Assembly (NCBI RefSeq): GCF_013003915.1
Contig: NZ_JABAIV010000001.1
Location: 744,001 to 808,000 of the forward strand
Origin: Telluria aromaticivorans
GTDB lineage: Bacteria > Pseudomonadota > Gammaproteobacteria > Burkholderiales > Burkholderiaceae_D
Length of the DNA: 64,000 nt
Reading direction: 5' to 3'
Shown here: positions 17,852 to 26,088 of the stretch, piece by piece
Layout of the letters: each line of letters starts with the position of its first letter
Position numbering within the stretch: position 1 is the first letter of the stretch
The notes under the pieces: generated by a model
Database searches by the model: none
What the model was told of the DNA's origin: nothing
What the model saw: the letters and a program-made list of their open reading frames with translations, nothing else
Program-made: the position numbers and the translations under genes

Positions 17852-17920
17852 CTGGAACTACCGTACTGCTATTTACTACTCTCTCTTACGACTACTTTAC
17901 TGCGTACCGCACTTCAGAAG

Positions 17921-17996
<76 letters not shown>

Positions 17997-18057
17997 GCAG
18001 TGCTGAAGTGCGAGCATTATAGCGGGGGTTCTTGCATTACGCAAATACCGATTTCAC

Positions 18058-19449
18058 TTACAAAAACTTCGCCACGCGCGCCATGACCACATCGCGCCCG
18101 AACAGCTCCAGCACGGCATCGATGGCAGGGGTCTGCAGCTGCCCGGTGACGACCAGGCGCAGCGGCATGGCGATCTGCGGCATCTTCAGCCCATGGGCGC
18201 CCAGCACTTCCTTGAGCATGGCGGCCAGCGCCGCCTTGGTCCACTCGACGTCCTTGCAGCGTTCGGCGAACGCGGCCAGCGCCGGGCGGACTGCGTCGGT
18301 CAGGTGCTGCTCCAGCAGGGCCGCATCCGGCTTCGGCTCGCGGTAGAACAGCATCGATGCATCCGCCAGTTCATTGATGGTGTGGACGCGGTCCTTTACC
18401 AGGGCCAGCACGCCAGGCAGCGCCGGCGCATCCTCGAAGCGCGCGCCTTCGCGTTCCAGCACCGGGCGCACCAGGCCGGCCAGGCGCTCGTTGTCGGCCA
18501 GCTTGATGTAGTGGTTGTTCAGCCAGGCCAGCTTCTCCGGGTTGAACTGGGCCGCCGACGCCGTCAGGTGCTCCAGGTTGAACCATTGCTTGAACTGCTC
18601 CATCGAGAAGATCTCGTCGTCGCCATGGCTCCAGCCCAGGCGCGCCAGGTAGTTCAGCATCGCCTCCGGCAGGTAGCCCTGGGCCGGGTATTCCATCACG
18701 CTCACCGCGCCATGGCGCTTCGAGAGCTTCTGGCCGTCGGCGCCCAGGATCATCGGCAGGTGACCATACTGCGGCAGCTCGGCGCCCAGGGCACGCAGGA
18801 TGTTGATCTGGCGCGGCGTGTTGTTCACGTGGTCGTCGCCGCGCAGCACGTGGGTGATCTTCATGTCCCAGTCGTCGACCGCGACACAGAAGTTATAGGT
18901 CGGGGTGCCGTCCGGACGCGCGATGACCAGGTCGTCGAGTTCCTTGTTGGCGATGGTGATGCTGCCCTTGACCACGTCGACCCAGGTGACTTCGCCGTCC
19001 AGCGGGTTCTTGAAGCGCACCACCGGCGTGACGCCCTCCGTCACGCTCGGCAGGGTCTTGCCCGGCTCCGGGCGCCAGGTGCCGTCGTAGCGCGGCTTTT
19101 CCCCTAGAGCGCGCATGCGCTCGCGCATCGCTTCGACCTCAATCGGCGAGCAGTAGCACAGATAGGCGCTGCCCTGCTCCAGCATGGTCTTGACGACCTC
19201 GCGGTAGCGGTCCATGCGCTGCATCTGGTAGAACGGGCCTTCGTCGTGCGACAGGCCGAGCCATTCCATGCCGTCAAGGATCGCCTGCACGGCTTCCGGG
19301 GTCGAGCGTTCCAGGTCGGTGTCTTCGATACGCAGGATGAAGGTGCCGCCGAAATGGCGGGCATAGGCCCAGGAATACAGCGCGGTACGGGCGCCGCCCA
19401 GGTGGAGGAAGCCGGTCGGGCTGGGAGCAAAGCGGGTGCGGACGGTCAT
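18058..19449 (-). CDS. gltX: Glutamyl-tRNA synthetase
   Basis: A 463-residue class I synthetase that charges tRNA-Glu. HIGH-type motif [18 protein letters not shown] at residues 7-24, the RIEDTD substrate site, and the KMSKS-type motif GQKLSKRHG. Length fits bacterial GluRS. Its substrate tRNA is encoded three times immediately downstream on the same strand. Confidence 0.97.
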   Translation of the reverse strand: MTVRTRFAPSPTGFLHLGGARTALYSWAYARHFGGTFILRIEDTDLERSTPEAVQAILDGMEWLGLSHDEGPFYQMQRMDRYREVVKTMLEQGSAYLCYCSPIEVEAMRERMRALGEKPRYDGTWRPEPGKTLPSVTEGVTPVVRFKNPLDGEVTWVDVVKGSITIANKELDDLVIARPDGTPTYNFCVAVDDWDMKITHVLRGDDHVNNTPRQINILRALGAELPQYGHLPMILGADGQKLSKRHGAVSVMEYPAQGYLPEAMLNYLARLGWSHGDDEIFSMEQFKQWFNLEHLTASAAQFNPEKLAWLNNHYIKLADNERLAGLVRPVLEREGARFEDAPALPGVLALVKDRVHTINELADASMLFYREPKPDAALLEQHLTDAVRPALAAFAERCKDVEWTKAALAAMLKEVLGAHGLKMPQIAMPLRLVVTGQLQTPAIDAVLELFGRDVVMARVAKFL

Positions 19450-19562
19450 GGCGAAGATGCTTAAAAGGTAAAGAAGCTATTTTACCCCGCCGCCACCGGC
19501 GCGCTCCATGCCCGTTGCGGGCGCGACGCCCTTCCCCTTCTTTTGGCGCCCTGCCCCGGGCC

Positions 19563-20954
19563 TCAGGCCGGCGCCGTCTGCCGCAGCACCGGGCGCGGCG
19601 CCATGTTGGCACGCTGCACCGCCGACACCAGCAGCCGGGCCGCGCGCCGGATCTGGCCCGGCGTGTGCTGGGCCATCAGCTGCAGCCGCAGGCGCGCCGC
19701 GCCCAGCGGCACGCCGGGGCATTCCATCGGGTTGACGAACACCTGCTCGCGCGCCAGCAGCATGCCGGCGATGCGGGTGGCCGATTCAAGGCCGGTCCAG
19801 ACCGGGACGATCGGCGACGGGTCGCCGATGCACTTCAAGCCCTCGCCGGCCAGCAGCGCGCGCAGCTCTACCGCATTGCGCAGCACGGCGGCGCGCAGGC
19901 CGTCGCCCTCCAGGCTGCCGGCGATGCGCAGGCATTCCAGCACCGTGGCCGCCTGCACCGGCGACAGCGCATTCGAGAACATGTGGGTTCCCGCGAACAG
20001 TTGCAGCTGGCGCCGCACGCTCTGCTGGGCGCAGGCGACAAAGCCGCCGTTGGAAGCGAAGGTCTTGGAAAAGGCGCCCATCACGAGGTCGATCTTGCCC
20101 AGCATGCCCTGGGCGGCGATGATGCCGCCGCCGCCAGGCCCCATCGCCCCGAGGTCATGTGCGACATCCACCAGCAGCGTGGCGCCGTATTCGCGGCACA
20201 GGTATTGCATCAGCGGCAGGTCGGGGCTGTCCGCATCCATGCTGAACAGGCCCTCGGTGACCACCAGGATGGCGCCGCCCGTGTCGATGGCGCGAATGCC
20301 GGCCAGCAGTTCGCGCACGTGGTCGCAGTCGAGGTGGCGGAAGGCCGCGACATTGCGCGTGGCCGCCGCCGCCCCCTGGCGCAGCGAGGCGTGCGCCAGC
20401 GAGTCGATCAGGACATGATCGGCGCTGTGCACCAGCGCCGTGATGGCGCCGAATGCGGCTCCCCAGCCGGTCGGGAACAGCACGGTGTGCTCGCAGTGCA
20501 GCAGCTCGCCGAGCGCGCGCTCGAGGGCGCAGGTATGGCGGCTGTTCCCAAGCAGGATCGCCGAGCCTGCGCTATGCGGGCCGCACTCGGCCAGCGCGCG
20601 CATGGCGGCTTCCTGGACTGCCGGGTGCGAGGCCAGCGACAGGTAATCCTGCGACGCGAAATTGATGCCACGCGAAGGCAGGAGGCCGTCGCCCTCAACT
20701 GTGGCCATTGCCGCAGGCGGGCCGTCGAGCTTGCGGGCATAGGGCCAGACGCCGTGGCGCATGCGTAGCTGGCACCACTCTTCCAGCGCGCCGGAACGGC
20801 GCAGCAGGTCGGGACCGCGCGGCTGCCGGTACAGGGCGACGCTGCCGCCCAGCGCGCCCGAGGCGGCGAGCGCGGGCAGGTCGGGCGGGGCCGCATCCAG
20901 GCCGGTGTCACGGGGCGCTGCCGGGATCAATTCAGGGAGCGTTTCAATGCGCAT
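19563..20954 (-). CDS. Alpha-oxoamine synthase family PLP enzyme (AONS/SPT/CqsA-like)
   Basis: A 463-residue fold-type I PLP enzyme that should condense an amino acid with an acyl-thioester. Family residues are visible: substrate-stacking His188 (SLAHASL), PLP-binding Asp263/His266 in LVDVAHDLG (usually DEAHSxG), and the Schiff-base Lys297 in GAFSKTF. A 95-residue N-terminal extension precedes the usual core start INFASQDYLSLASH. Start chosen at ATG 20954 because GGAGGA stands 6 nt before it; the open frame continues upstream to 21569 through a different, membrane-type sequence. No biotin or sphingolipid gene is nearby, so it could make a signal, a lipid or a secondary-metabolite precursor. 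Confidence 0.78.
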   Translation of the reverse strand: MRIETLPELIPAAPRDTGLDAAPPDLPALAASGALGGSVALYRQPRGPDLLRRSGALEEWCQLRMRHGVWPYARKLDGPPAAMATVEGDGLLPSRGINFASQDYLSLASHPAVQEAAMRALAECGPHSAGSAILLGNSRHTCALERALGELLHCEHTVLFPTGWGAAFGAITALVHSADHVLIDSLAHASLRQGAAAATRNVAAFRHLDCDHVRELLAGIRAIDTGGAILVVTEGLFSMDADSPDLPLMQYLCREYGATLLVDVAHDLGAMGPGGGGIIAAQGMLGKIDLVMGAFSKTFASNGGFVACAQQSVRRQLQLFAGTHMFSNALSPVQAATVLECLRIAGSLEGDGLRAAVLRNAVELRALLAGEGLKCIGDPSPIVPVWTGLESATRIAGMLLAREQVFVNPMECPGVPLGAARLRLQLMAQHTPGQIRRAARLLVSAVQRANMAPRPVLRQTAPA

Positions 20955-20985
20955 GGCATCCTCCGGGTTCTGATGGCAAATGGCT

Positions 20986-21527
20986 TTATGCGGGCACGAG
21001 GGGCGCTGCCTCGAACTGGCGCGCGAGCAGGGCCGCGACCTCGGCGGGCGGCAGCGGGCGGGCAAACAGGTCCAGATGGCGCCGACGGCGGCGCAGCTCA
21101 TCGCGAGCCAGAACACGCCGCTGGCCACGCCGCCCAGGAACATCGCGAGCACTGGCGCCGTCACCAGCCAGCTGGCCGTGGGAGCGCGGATCCCGCCGAG
21201 GTGCCAGGTCAGCCAGGTGAAGTTGAAGAACAGCGCACACAGGAACAGGTCGCGCGCGGCCACGATGCTGCCGCTCAGGCGCAGCAGGGGCGGCGCCAGC
21301 AGCATGATGAAGCAGCAGGCCAGGATCTCGAAGGCCGCCAGCTCCAGGCCAGGCAGCCAGTAGGCCAGCGCGTAACCCGGCCCTGCGATCGCCGCCATCA
21401 GCGCCGCGTTGACGACATTCTCGGCGCGCGCAAGCACGGCCGCCTCCTGCCGCAGCTGGACCGGTACGAACAGGTGGGCGGCGTCCAGGTAAGGCCCGCG
21501 CCACTGCTGCCTGCTGTTGTCGCTCAT
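20986..21527 (-). pseudogene. Frameshifted integral-membrane sensor domain remnant
   Basis: From ATG 21527 (MSDNSRQQWRGPY) about 155 residues encode four or five hydrophobic segments (ENVVNAALMAAIAGPGYALA, LELAAFEILACCFIMLLAPP, LFLCALFFNFTWLTWHLGG, WLVTAPVLAMFLGGVASGVF). The style matches N-terminal sensor regions of Oxalobacteraceae membrane kinases. Near 21065-21080 the frame turns into Arg/Pro/Cys-rich noise, while the neighbouring frame continues with a sensible tail (LFARPLPPAEVAALLARQFE) ending at a stop at 20986. A one-base indel there, real or a sequencing error, explains both. No kinase core follows, so even repaired it would be a bare membrane domain of about 180 residues. Confidence 0.6.
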
Positions 21528-21616
21528 CGCTACCCCATGCGCCACGCTCCAAATATCGAGTGTAGACACGGAAATATTGATGAACTTTATTTTGGGACAG
21601 TACTTTGAGGAAAAGC

Positions 21617-22789
21617 TCAGAAGCCTTTTGGGAGAGCGGCTGGCGCAATGCCGCCCTTGGCCAGGACTTGTTCCCGGGGCAGCTCTACCGTAAACAGGGT
21701 GCCATTCGCCTCATCGGACACGACATGGATATCGCCGCCATGCGCCTCGGCGATCTGTTTCGAGATGAATAGCCCGAGGCCGAGGCTGCTTCTTGGCCGC
21801 CGGTCTCCTTCTTGTTCAGGTAATTGCACGAGTGAACTGAACATTTTTGGCAAGGCTCCTGCGGGAATCCGCGGTCCGTGATTATGTACCTTCAGCAGCA
21901 CACGGCCGGGTTCGCCCACCAGATCGAGCCGGACCGGCTCCCCCGGAGTGCCGTACTGGGCCGCATTGTTGGCCAGGTTGGTGAACAGCTGCTGCAGCCG
22001 CGCACCGTCGAAGGACCCGATCAGTTCGCCCGTGGCATGGAGTTCGAAACGGGCGCGCGGGTGTGCGGCATTGGCGTCGTCGATCGCCCATTGGCAGATC
22101 TCGAGGAGGTCGCACTCCCGGCGTTCGACCGGTATCCCATCGCCTAATTGCGTGCGCGCCAGTCCCAGCAGGTCGTTGACCATGGCATTCATTGTCGCAG
22201 CGCTGCGCTTGACGCGCACGCCAATCTGCTGCACGCGCTCGTCGAATGCCCCTGGTCGGGACAGGTAGACGCCTGCCGTCGCCGCGGCAGCCAGCGGACT
22301 GCGCAAATCGTGCCCCAGGATCGCCAGGAACAGGTCACGGGTTTCATTCACCTTGCACGAATAGGCCACCGCGGCTTCGGACAGGGATTGGTCGATCGCC
22401 TCGTTGAACCGCATGATGTTCTGGGCGCTGTCCGGCGCCCCGTCGGCACGGTCCTGTTGCCATAACTTGAGGACGCTGGCACGCAGTGCGCGGTATTCGG
22501 CGATCAGCTGCAGGAGGGTAAATCCGCTGGCATAGCGCAGCTTGCCATGGATCGATGAGGCGCTGTCCTCCGGCCCGGGCTGACCTTGTCCCTGCGATTT
22601 TTCATGGGTTTGTCCGGTCGATTCCGCCGTCTGGATGTCCTTGGCCACGAACTGCAGGATCTGCTTGGCGTGGTCGCGCAACTCACCGCTGGACATCTTG
22701 TCGGTAACGGCGCCCAAAGTCGTGGCAAACGCCTCCCATTCGACCAGGATCTGCTCCATGTTCAGGGTGATAAATTTTGAGATATCCAT
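21617..22789 (-). CDS. Soluble sensor histidine kinase (RsbR-N-like, HisKA, HATPase)
   Basis: A 390-residue kinase without membrane segments. The N-terminal 150 residues (MDISKFITLNMEQILVEWE) resemble RsbR/globin-fold co-sensor domains used by stress kinases. HisKA phospho-acceptor His lies in LGHDLRSPLAAA (about residue 180). The ATPase domain has the N box (LFTNLANNAAQYG), a diverged G1 region (VHNHGPRIP), and G2 SSLGLGLFISKQIAEAHGG. ATG at 22789 is preferred over the 22801 codon because it begins the conserved helix. No response regulator is adjacent, so its partner is unknown. The 90-bp gap to the membrane remnant on the same strand would allow co-transcription. Confidence 0.82.
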   Translation of the reverse strand: MDISKFITLNMEQILVEWEAFATTLGAVTDKMSSGELRDHAKQILQFVAKDIQTAESTGQTHEKSQGQGQPGPEDSASSIHGKLRYASGFTLLQLIAEYRALRASVLKLWQQDRADGAPDSAQNIMRFNEAIDQSLSEAAVAYSCKVNETRDLFLAILGHDLRSPLAAAATAGVYLSRPGAFDERVQQIGVRVKRSAATMNAMVNDLLGLARTQLGDGIPVERRECDLLEICQWAIDDANAAHPRARFELHATGELIGSFDGARLQQLFTNLANNAAQYGTPGEPVRLDLVGEPGRVLLKVHNHGPRIPAGALPKMFSSLVQLPEQEGDRRPRSSLGLGLFISKQIAEAHGGDIHVVSDEANGTLFTVELPREQVLAKGGIAPAALPKGF

Positions 22790-22933
22790 AAGTCCAGGCA
22801 CGGAGTGAATAAGGAGTGGGCCGTCTTGTGGCGGTCGTACATATTGCCAGGGACAGGATACTTCAGATCATTGTGACCATGCGCCGGTACGGTGCGTAGG
22901 GCCGAGACAGCTGGCGTACGCCCCAAGGATAAA

Positions 22934-22949
22934 TAAACAATTTTGTTTA
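22934..22949. promoter_or_regulatory. Palindromic operator candidate upstream of the MFS gene
   Basis: TAAACAATTTTGTTTA is a perfect 16-bp palindrome; flanking AA..TT extend the imperfect dyad. It lies 52 bp before the MFS start codon and about 145 bp before the divergent kinase gene, in an A/T-rich patch unlike the neighbouring DNA. The Cys-cluster regulator co-transcribed with the MFS gene is the obvious candidate to bind it. Confidence 0.55.
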
Positions 22950-23001
22950 CTTATTCACGAAGTCTTCATACCATCGCCCTGATACCAACCCAGGGGTCCC
23001 C

Positions 23002-24210
23002 ATGAAACACGGTTTGCTGATCGGTAGCACCTGCCTGCTCGCACTGCTTTCCACGATCGGCGCCTCGGTGGCCTATCCGCTGCTGCCGCCGCTGTTCGCC
23101 GGCGGCGCGCCGAACGGCCTGAACAGTTTCCTCGGCCTGCCCCCGACGCTCCTGTTCGGCCTGGCCCTCATGATCAATCCAGTCGGCCTGCTGCTGGGTA
23201 GCGCCGTGCTGGGCCCGGTGTCGGACAGCCTCGGCCGGCGCCGCATGCTGCTGCTGACGGCCCTTGGCGCAGCCAGCGGCCATCTGGTGACGGCGTATGC
23301 TCTGCTGGCCGAGTCCTATCCGCTGCTGGTCGGCGCCCGTTTCGTCACCGGCCTGTTGGAGGGCAATGGCGCGATCCTGCGCGCGCTGCTGGCCGAGCGC
23401 CTCGACGGCCCGCTGCGCAAGCATGCGCTGTCGTGGGTGAACGGCGCCTTCAACCTGGGATGGCTGGCCGGTCCGCTGCTGTCCGGGCTGGGCGCAGGCT
23501 ACAGCGTCGCCCTGCCCTTCTATATCGCCGCCGGCGGATTATTGCTGGGCGCCCTGCTCGCGCGAGTCGCCCTGGAGACGGAATCGGCCGGCGCCGGCAC
23601 CCACGGCTGGTGGATCCACGCCACCCGCCATCACGCCTTCACCCTGCTGCGCCACCCGCCACTGCGCACCCTGTTCGCAGTCCACTTCAGCTATGCCTGC
23701 GGCGTCGCCGCCTTCTATGAATTCTTCCCGTTCTGGCTGGTGAAGGTGGACAGCTACGACGCCGCCGGCATCGCCTGGGTCAACATGGCCATGTGCGGAC
23801 TGATGACCTGCGCCGCGCTGTTCGCCGGACGCGCCAGCGCCCTCGACGCGCGCCACCGCGCAAGCATCCAGGCGGGGGCCGTGGCGCTCGCGATCCTGTG
23901 CGTCGGCCTTGGAAGCCTGGATGTCGGCATCGCCGCCATCGTCCTGTTCGGCCTGCCCCATGCTTTCTATAATGCGACGCTGCAGGGCTGGGCCGCAGAC
24001 CAGTTCGCCGGTTACGGCCACGGCGCCGTCATGGGCCTGCTGTCCACGACCTTCTGCCTCGCCAATATCGTGATGGCGCTGGCCGGCGCCGTGCTGGCCC
24101 TGGTCGACGTGCGCCTGGTGCTGTTCGCCGGGGCCGGCCTGGCCGGCCATGCCGCGCTCGCCATGCGGCGCTGGAGCCGCTCCACGATGGCAATCAAGGA
24201 GTTTGCATGA
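23002..24210 (+). CDS. MFS transporter
   Basis: A 402-residue major facilitator with about twelve hydrophobic segments. The loop 2-3 signature appears as GPVSDSLGRRRMLLL (about residues 72-86), typical of drug or metabolite exporters of the DHA-like group. The centre carries a His-rich loop (GWWIHATRHHAF). The ATG is preceded by AGGGG. Its last four bases overlap the start of the regulator gene (ATGA), so the two form an operon whose promoter probably carries the TAAACAA palindrome. Substrate unknown. Confidence 0.85.
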   Translation: MKHGLLIGSTCLLALLSTIGASVAYPLLPPLFAGGAPNGLNSFLGLPPTLLFGLALMINPVGLLLGSAVLGPVSDSLGRRRMLLLTALGAASGHLVTAYALLAESYPLLVGARFVTGLLEGNGAILRALLAERLDGPLRKHALSWVNGAFNLGWLAGPLLSGLGAGYSVALPFYIAAGGLLLGALLARVALETESAGAGTHGWWIHATRHHAFTLLRHPPLRTLFAVHFSYACGVAAFYEFFPFWLVKVDSYDAAGIAWVNMAMCGLMTCAALFAGRASALDARHRASIQAGAVALAILCVGLGSLDVGIAAIVLFGLPHAFYNATLQGWAADQFAGYGHGAVMGLLSTTFCLANIVMALAGAVLALVDVRLVLFAGAGLAGHAALAMRRWSRSTMAIKEFA

Positions 24211-24857
24211 ATACCGCGGAACAGACCCTCCAGCTGCTGAAGACGCGCGGCCCGCAGACCGCGCACAGTCTGGCGGCGATCCTCAAACTGACCTCGATGG
24301 CAGTACGCAAGCAGCTGGAAGCGGCGCAGGCCAAGGGACTGGTGGCCTACCGCGACACCCCGGGCAAGGTGGGCCGTCCGGTGCGCCTGTGGCAGCTGAC
24401 CGACCTGGGACATGCGCGCTTCCCCGACCGCCATGCCGCGCTGACGCTCGACCTGATCGCGCAGGTGCGCTCCTTGTTCGGTGAAGCGGCAATCGACAAG
24501 ATGATCGACGCGCGCGAAGTGGCCAGCGAAGCAGCCTACCGGGCGGCGATCGACCCGCAGGCGCCCCTGGCACAACGGGTGGCGACGCTGGCCGTGCTGC
24601 GCGAGGCGGAAGGCTATATGGCCGAAGCGGAAGAAACGGGCGACGGCAGCATGTTATTGGTCGAGAACCACTGCCCGATCTGCGCGGCGGCGCGCGCCTG
24701 CCAGAATTTCTGCCGCTCCGAGCTCGATGTGTTCCGGCGGGTGCTCGGGCCCGATACCCGGGTCGTGCGGATCGAGCACCAGCTGACCGGGGGGCGGCGC
24801 TGCGCCTATCGCATCGAGACGGCGGCCCCCAAGCAGGCGGCCGCCGGTGACGCTTAA
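24207..24857 (+). CDS. Winged-helix regulator with C-terminal Cys cluster (SufR-like)
   Basis: A 216-residue regulator. Residues 1-70 form a winged helix (TLQLLKTRGPQTAHSLAAIL, SMAVRKQLEAAQAKGLV, GRPVRLWQLTDLG) of the ArsR/DeoR-like SufR type. The C-terminal domain has four close Cys: C156, C159, C165 and C169, a C-x2-C-x5-C-x3-C pattern within ENHCPICAAARACQNFC. In SufR and relatives such clusters hold an Fe-S centre sensing iron-sulfur or redox state; that reading here is inference. It is translationally coupled to the MFS exporter. Its stop overlaps the stop of apbC, an Fe-S cluster carrier on the other strand. Confidence 0.78.
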   Translation: MNTAEQTLQLLKTRGPQTAHSLAAILKLTSMAVRKQLEAAQAKGLVAYRDTPGKVGRPVRLWQLTDLGHARFPDRHAALTLDLIAQVRSLFGEAAIDKMIDAREVASEAAYRAAIDPQAPLAQRVATLAVLREAEGYMAEAEETGDGSMLLVENHCPICAAARACQNFCRSELDVFRRVLGPDTRVVRIEHQLTGGRRCAYRIETAAPKQAAAGDA

Positions 24858-25942
24858 TCGTTTTTCACGACGATGCTCGGAAACTTGCTGGTCATGTCCT
24901 TCGCCTTTTCCGCAACCTTGATGGCGACCTTGCGCGCGATCTGCTTGTAGACCGCGGCCACGGCGCCGTCCGGATCGGCCACCACGCTCGGGCGGCCAGC
25001 GTCGGTCTGTTCGCGGATCGACAGGGTCAGCGGCAGCGCGCCGAGGAAGTCCACGCCGAAGTCGCGGCACATCTTCTCGCCGCCACCCTGGCCGAAAATA
25101 GCTTCGGTATGGCCGCAGTTCGAGCAGATATGGGTGCTCATGTTCTCGACCACCCCGATGATCGGGATCCCGACCTTCTCGAACATTTTCAGGCCCTTGC
25201 GCGCGTCCAGCAGCGCGATGTCCTGCGGGGTCGTGACGATCACCGCGCCGGTGACCGGCACCTTCTGCGACAAGGTCAGCTGGATGTCGCCGGTCCCTGG
25301 CGGCATGTCGACGATCAGGTAATCGAGGTCGCGCCAGTTGGTTTGCTCGAGCAGCTGCTGCAACGCGCCGGTGACCATCGGGCCGCGCCAGACCATCGGC
25401 TCGTCCGGGTCGATCATGAAGCCGATCGACGAGACCTGCACGCCGTGGTTTTCCAGCGGCTCCATGGTCTTGCCGTCGGTGCTTTCAGGACGGCCGCTAA
25501 TGCCCAGCATCATCGGCTGCGAGGGGCCATAGATGTCGGCATCCAGAATGCCGACGCTGGCGCCTTCGGCGGCCAGGGCCAGCGCCAGGTTGACGGCGGT
25601 GGTCGACTTGCCGACCCCGCCCTTGCCCGAGGCAACCGCGATGATGTTCTTCACGTTCGGCATGACCTTCAGGCCGCGCTGCACCGCGTGCGACAGGATC
25701 TTGCTATAGACACCTGCGCTCACGTTTCCGACGCCAGGGAGCGCCTTGACGGCTGCCACGACGCTGGCGCGGATCGATGCGACCTGGCTGGCGGCCGGGT
25801 AACCCAGTTCAACGTCGAACGCGACGTCCTCGCCGGTGACCTTGATGTTCTTGATCGACTTGGAAGAAACGAAATCCTTCCCGGTGTTAGGATCGATAAC
25901 TGCCGACAACACCGCCTTGACATCGTTCTCTGTGATGCTCAT
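24854..25942 (-). CDS. apbC: Iron-sulfur cluster carrier protein ApbC (Mrp/NBP35 family)
   Basis: A 362-residue protein. An N-terminal MIP18/DUF59 domain (MSITENDVKAVLSAVIDPNT) precedes a deviant Walker A P-loop ATPase GKGGVGKSTTAVNLALALA (about residues 107-125). Near the C-terminus HICSNCGH supplies the CxxC that bridges an Fe-S cluster between two subunits. The family loads [4Fe-4S] clusters onto apoproteins. ATG 25942 was chosen as it starts the conserved domain; the frame stays open 34 codons further. It is divergent from metG, a widespread arrangement. Confidence 0.93.
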   Translation of the reverse strand: MSITENDVKAVLSAVIDPNTGKDFVSSKSIKNIKVTGEDVAFDVELGYPAASQVASIRASVVAAVKALPGVGNVSAGVYSKILSHAVQRGLKVMPNVKNIIAVASGKGGVGKSTTAVNLALALAAEGASVGILDADIYGPSQPMMLGISGRPESTDGKTMEPLENHGVQVSSIGFMIDPDEPMVWRGPMVTGALQQLLEQTNWRDLDYLIVDMPPGTGDIQLTLSQKVPVTGAVIVTTPQDIALLDARKGLKMFEKVGIPIIGVVENMSTHICSNCGHTEAIFGQGGGEKMCRDFGVDFLGALPLTLSIREQTDAGRPSVVADPDGAVAAVYKQIARKVAIKVAEKAKDMTSKFPSIVVKND

Positions 25943-26088
25943 GTATTTCTCCAATGTGATGGGCCGAAGTGTAGCGCAAAATGCACGCCGCCCTCTTGCT
26001 GGAATGGCAAAACCACCCAATACCCCCTGCGCGGCAAGGGCCATCCGCTGTAAAATGCTTGTTTCCTAAAACCTAAAGCGCTTCGACC

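Noticed and set aside
19563-21569. A single 668-residue fusion of a membrane sensor domain and an oxoamine synthase
   Set aside because: The junction looks frameshifted, the alternative frame has a natural C-terminus, and a strong ribosome site precedes the ATG at 20954. Annotated as two features and reported as a finding instead.
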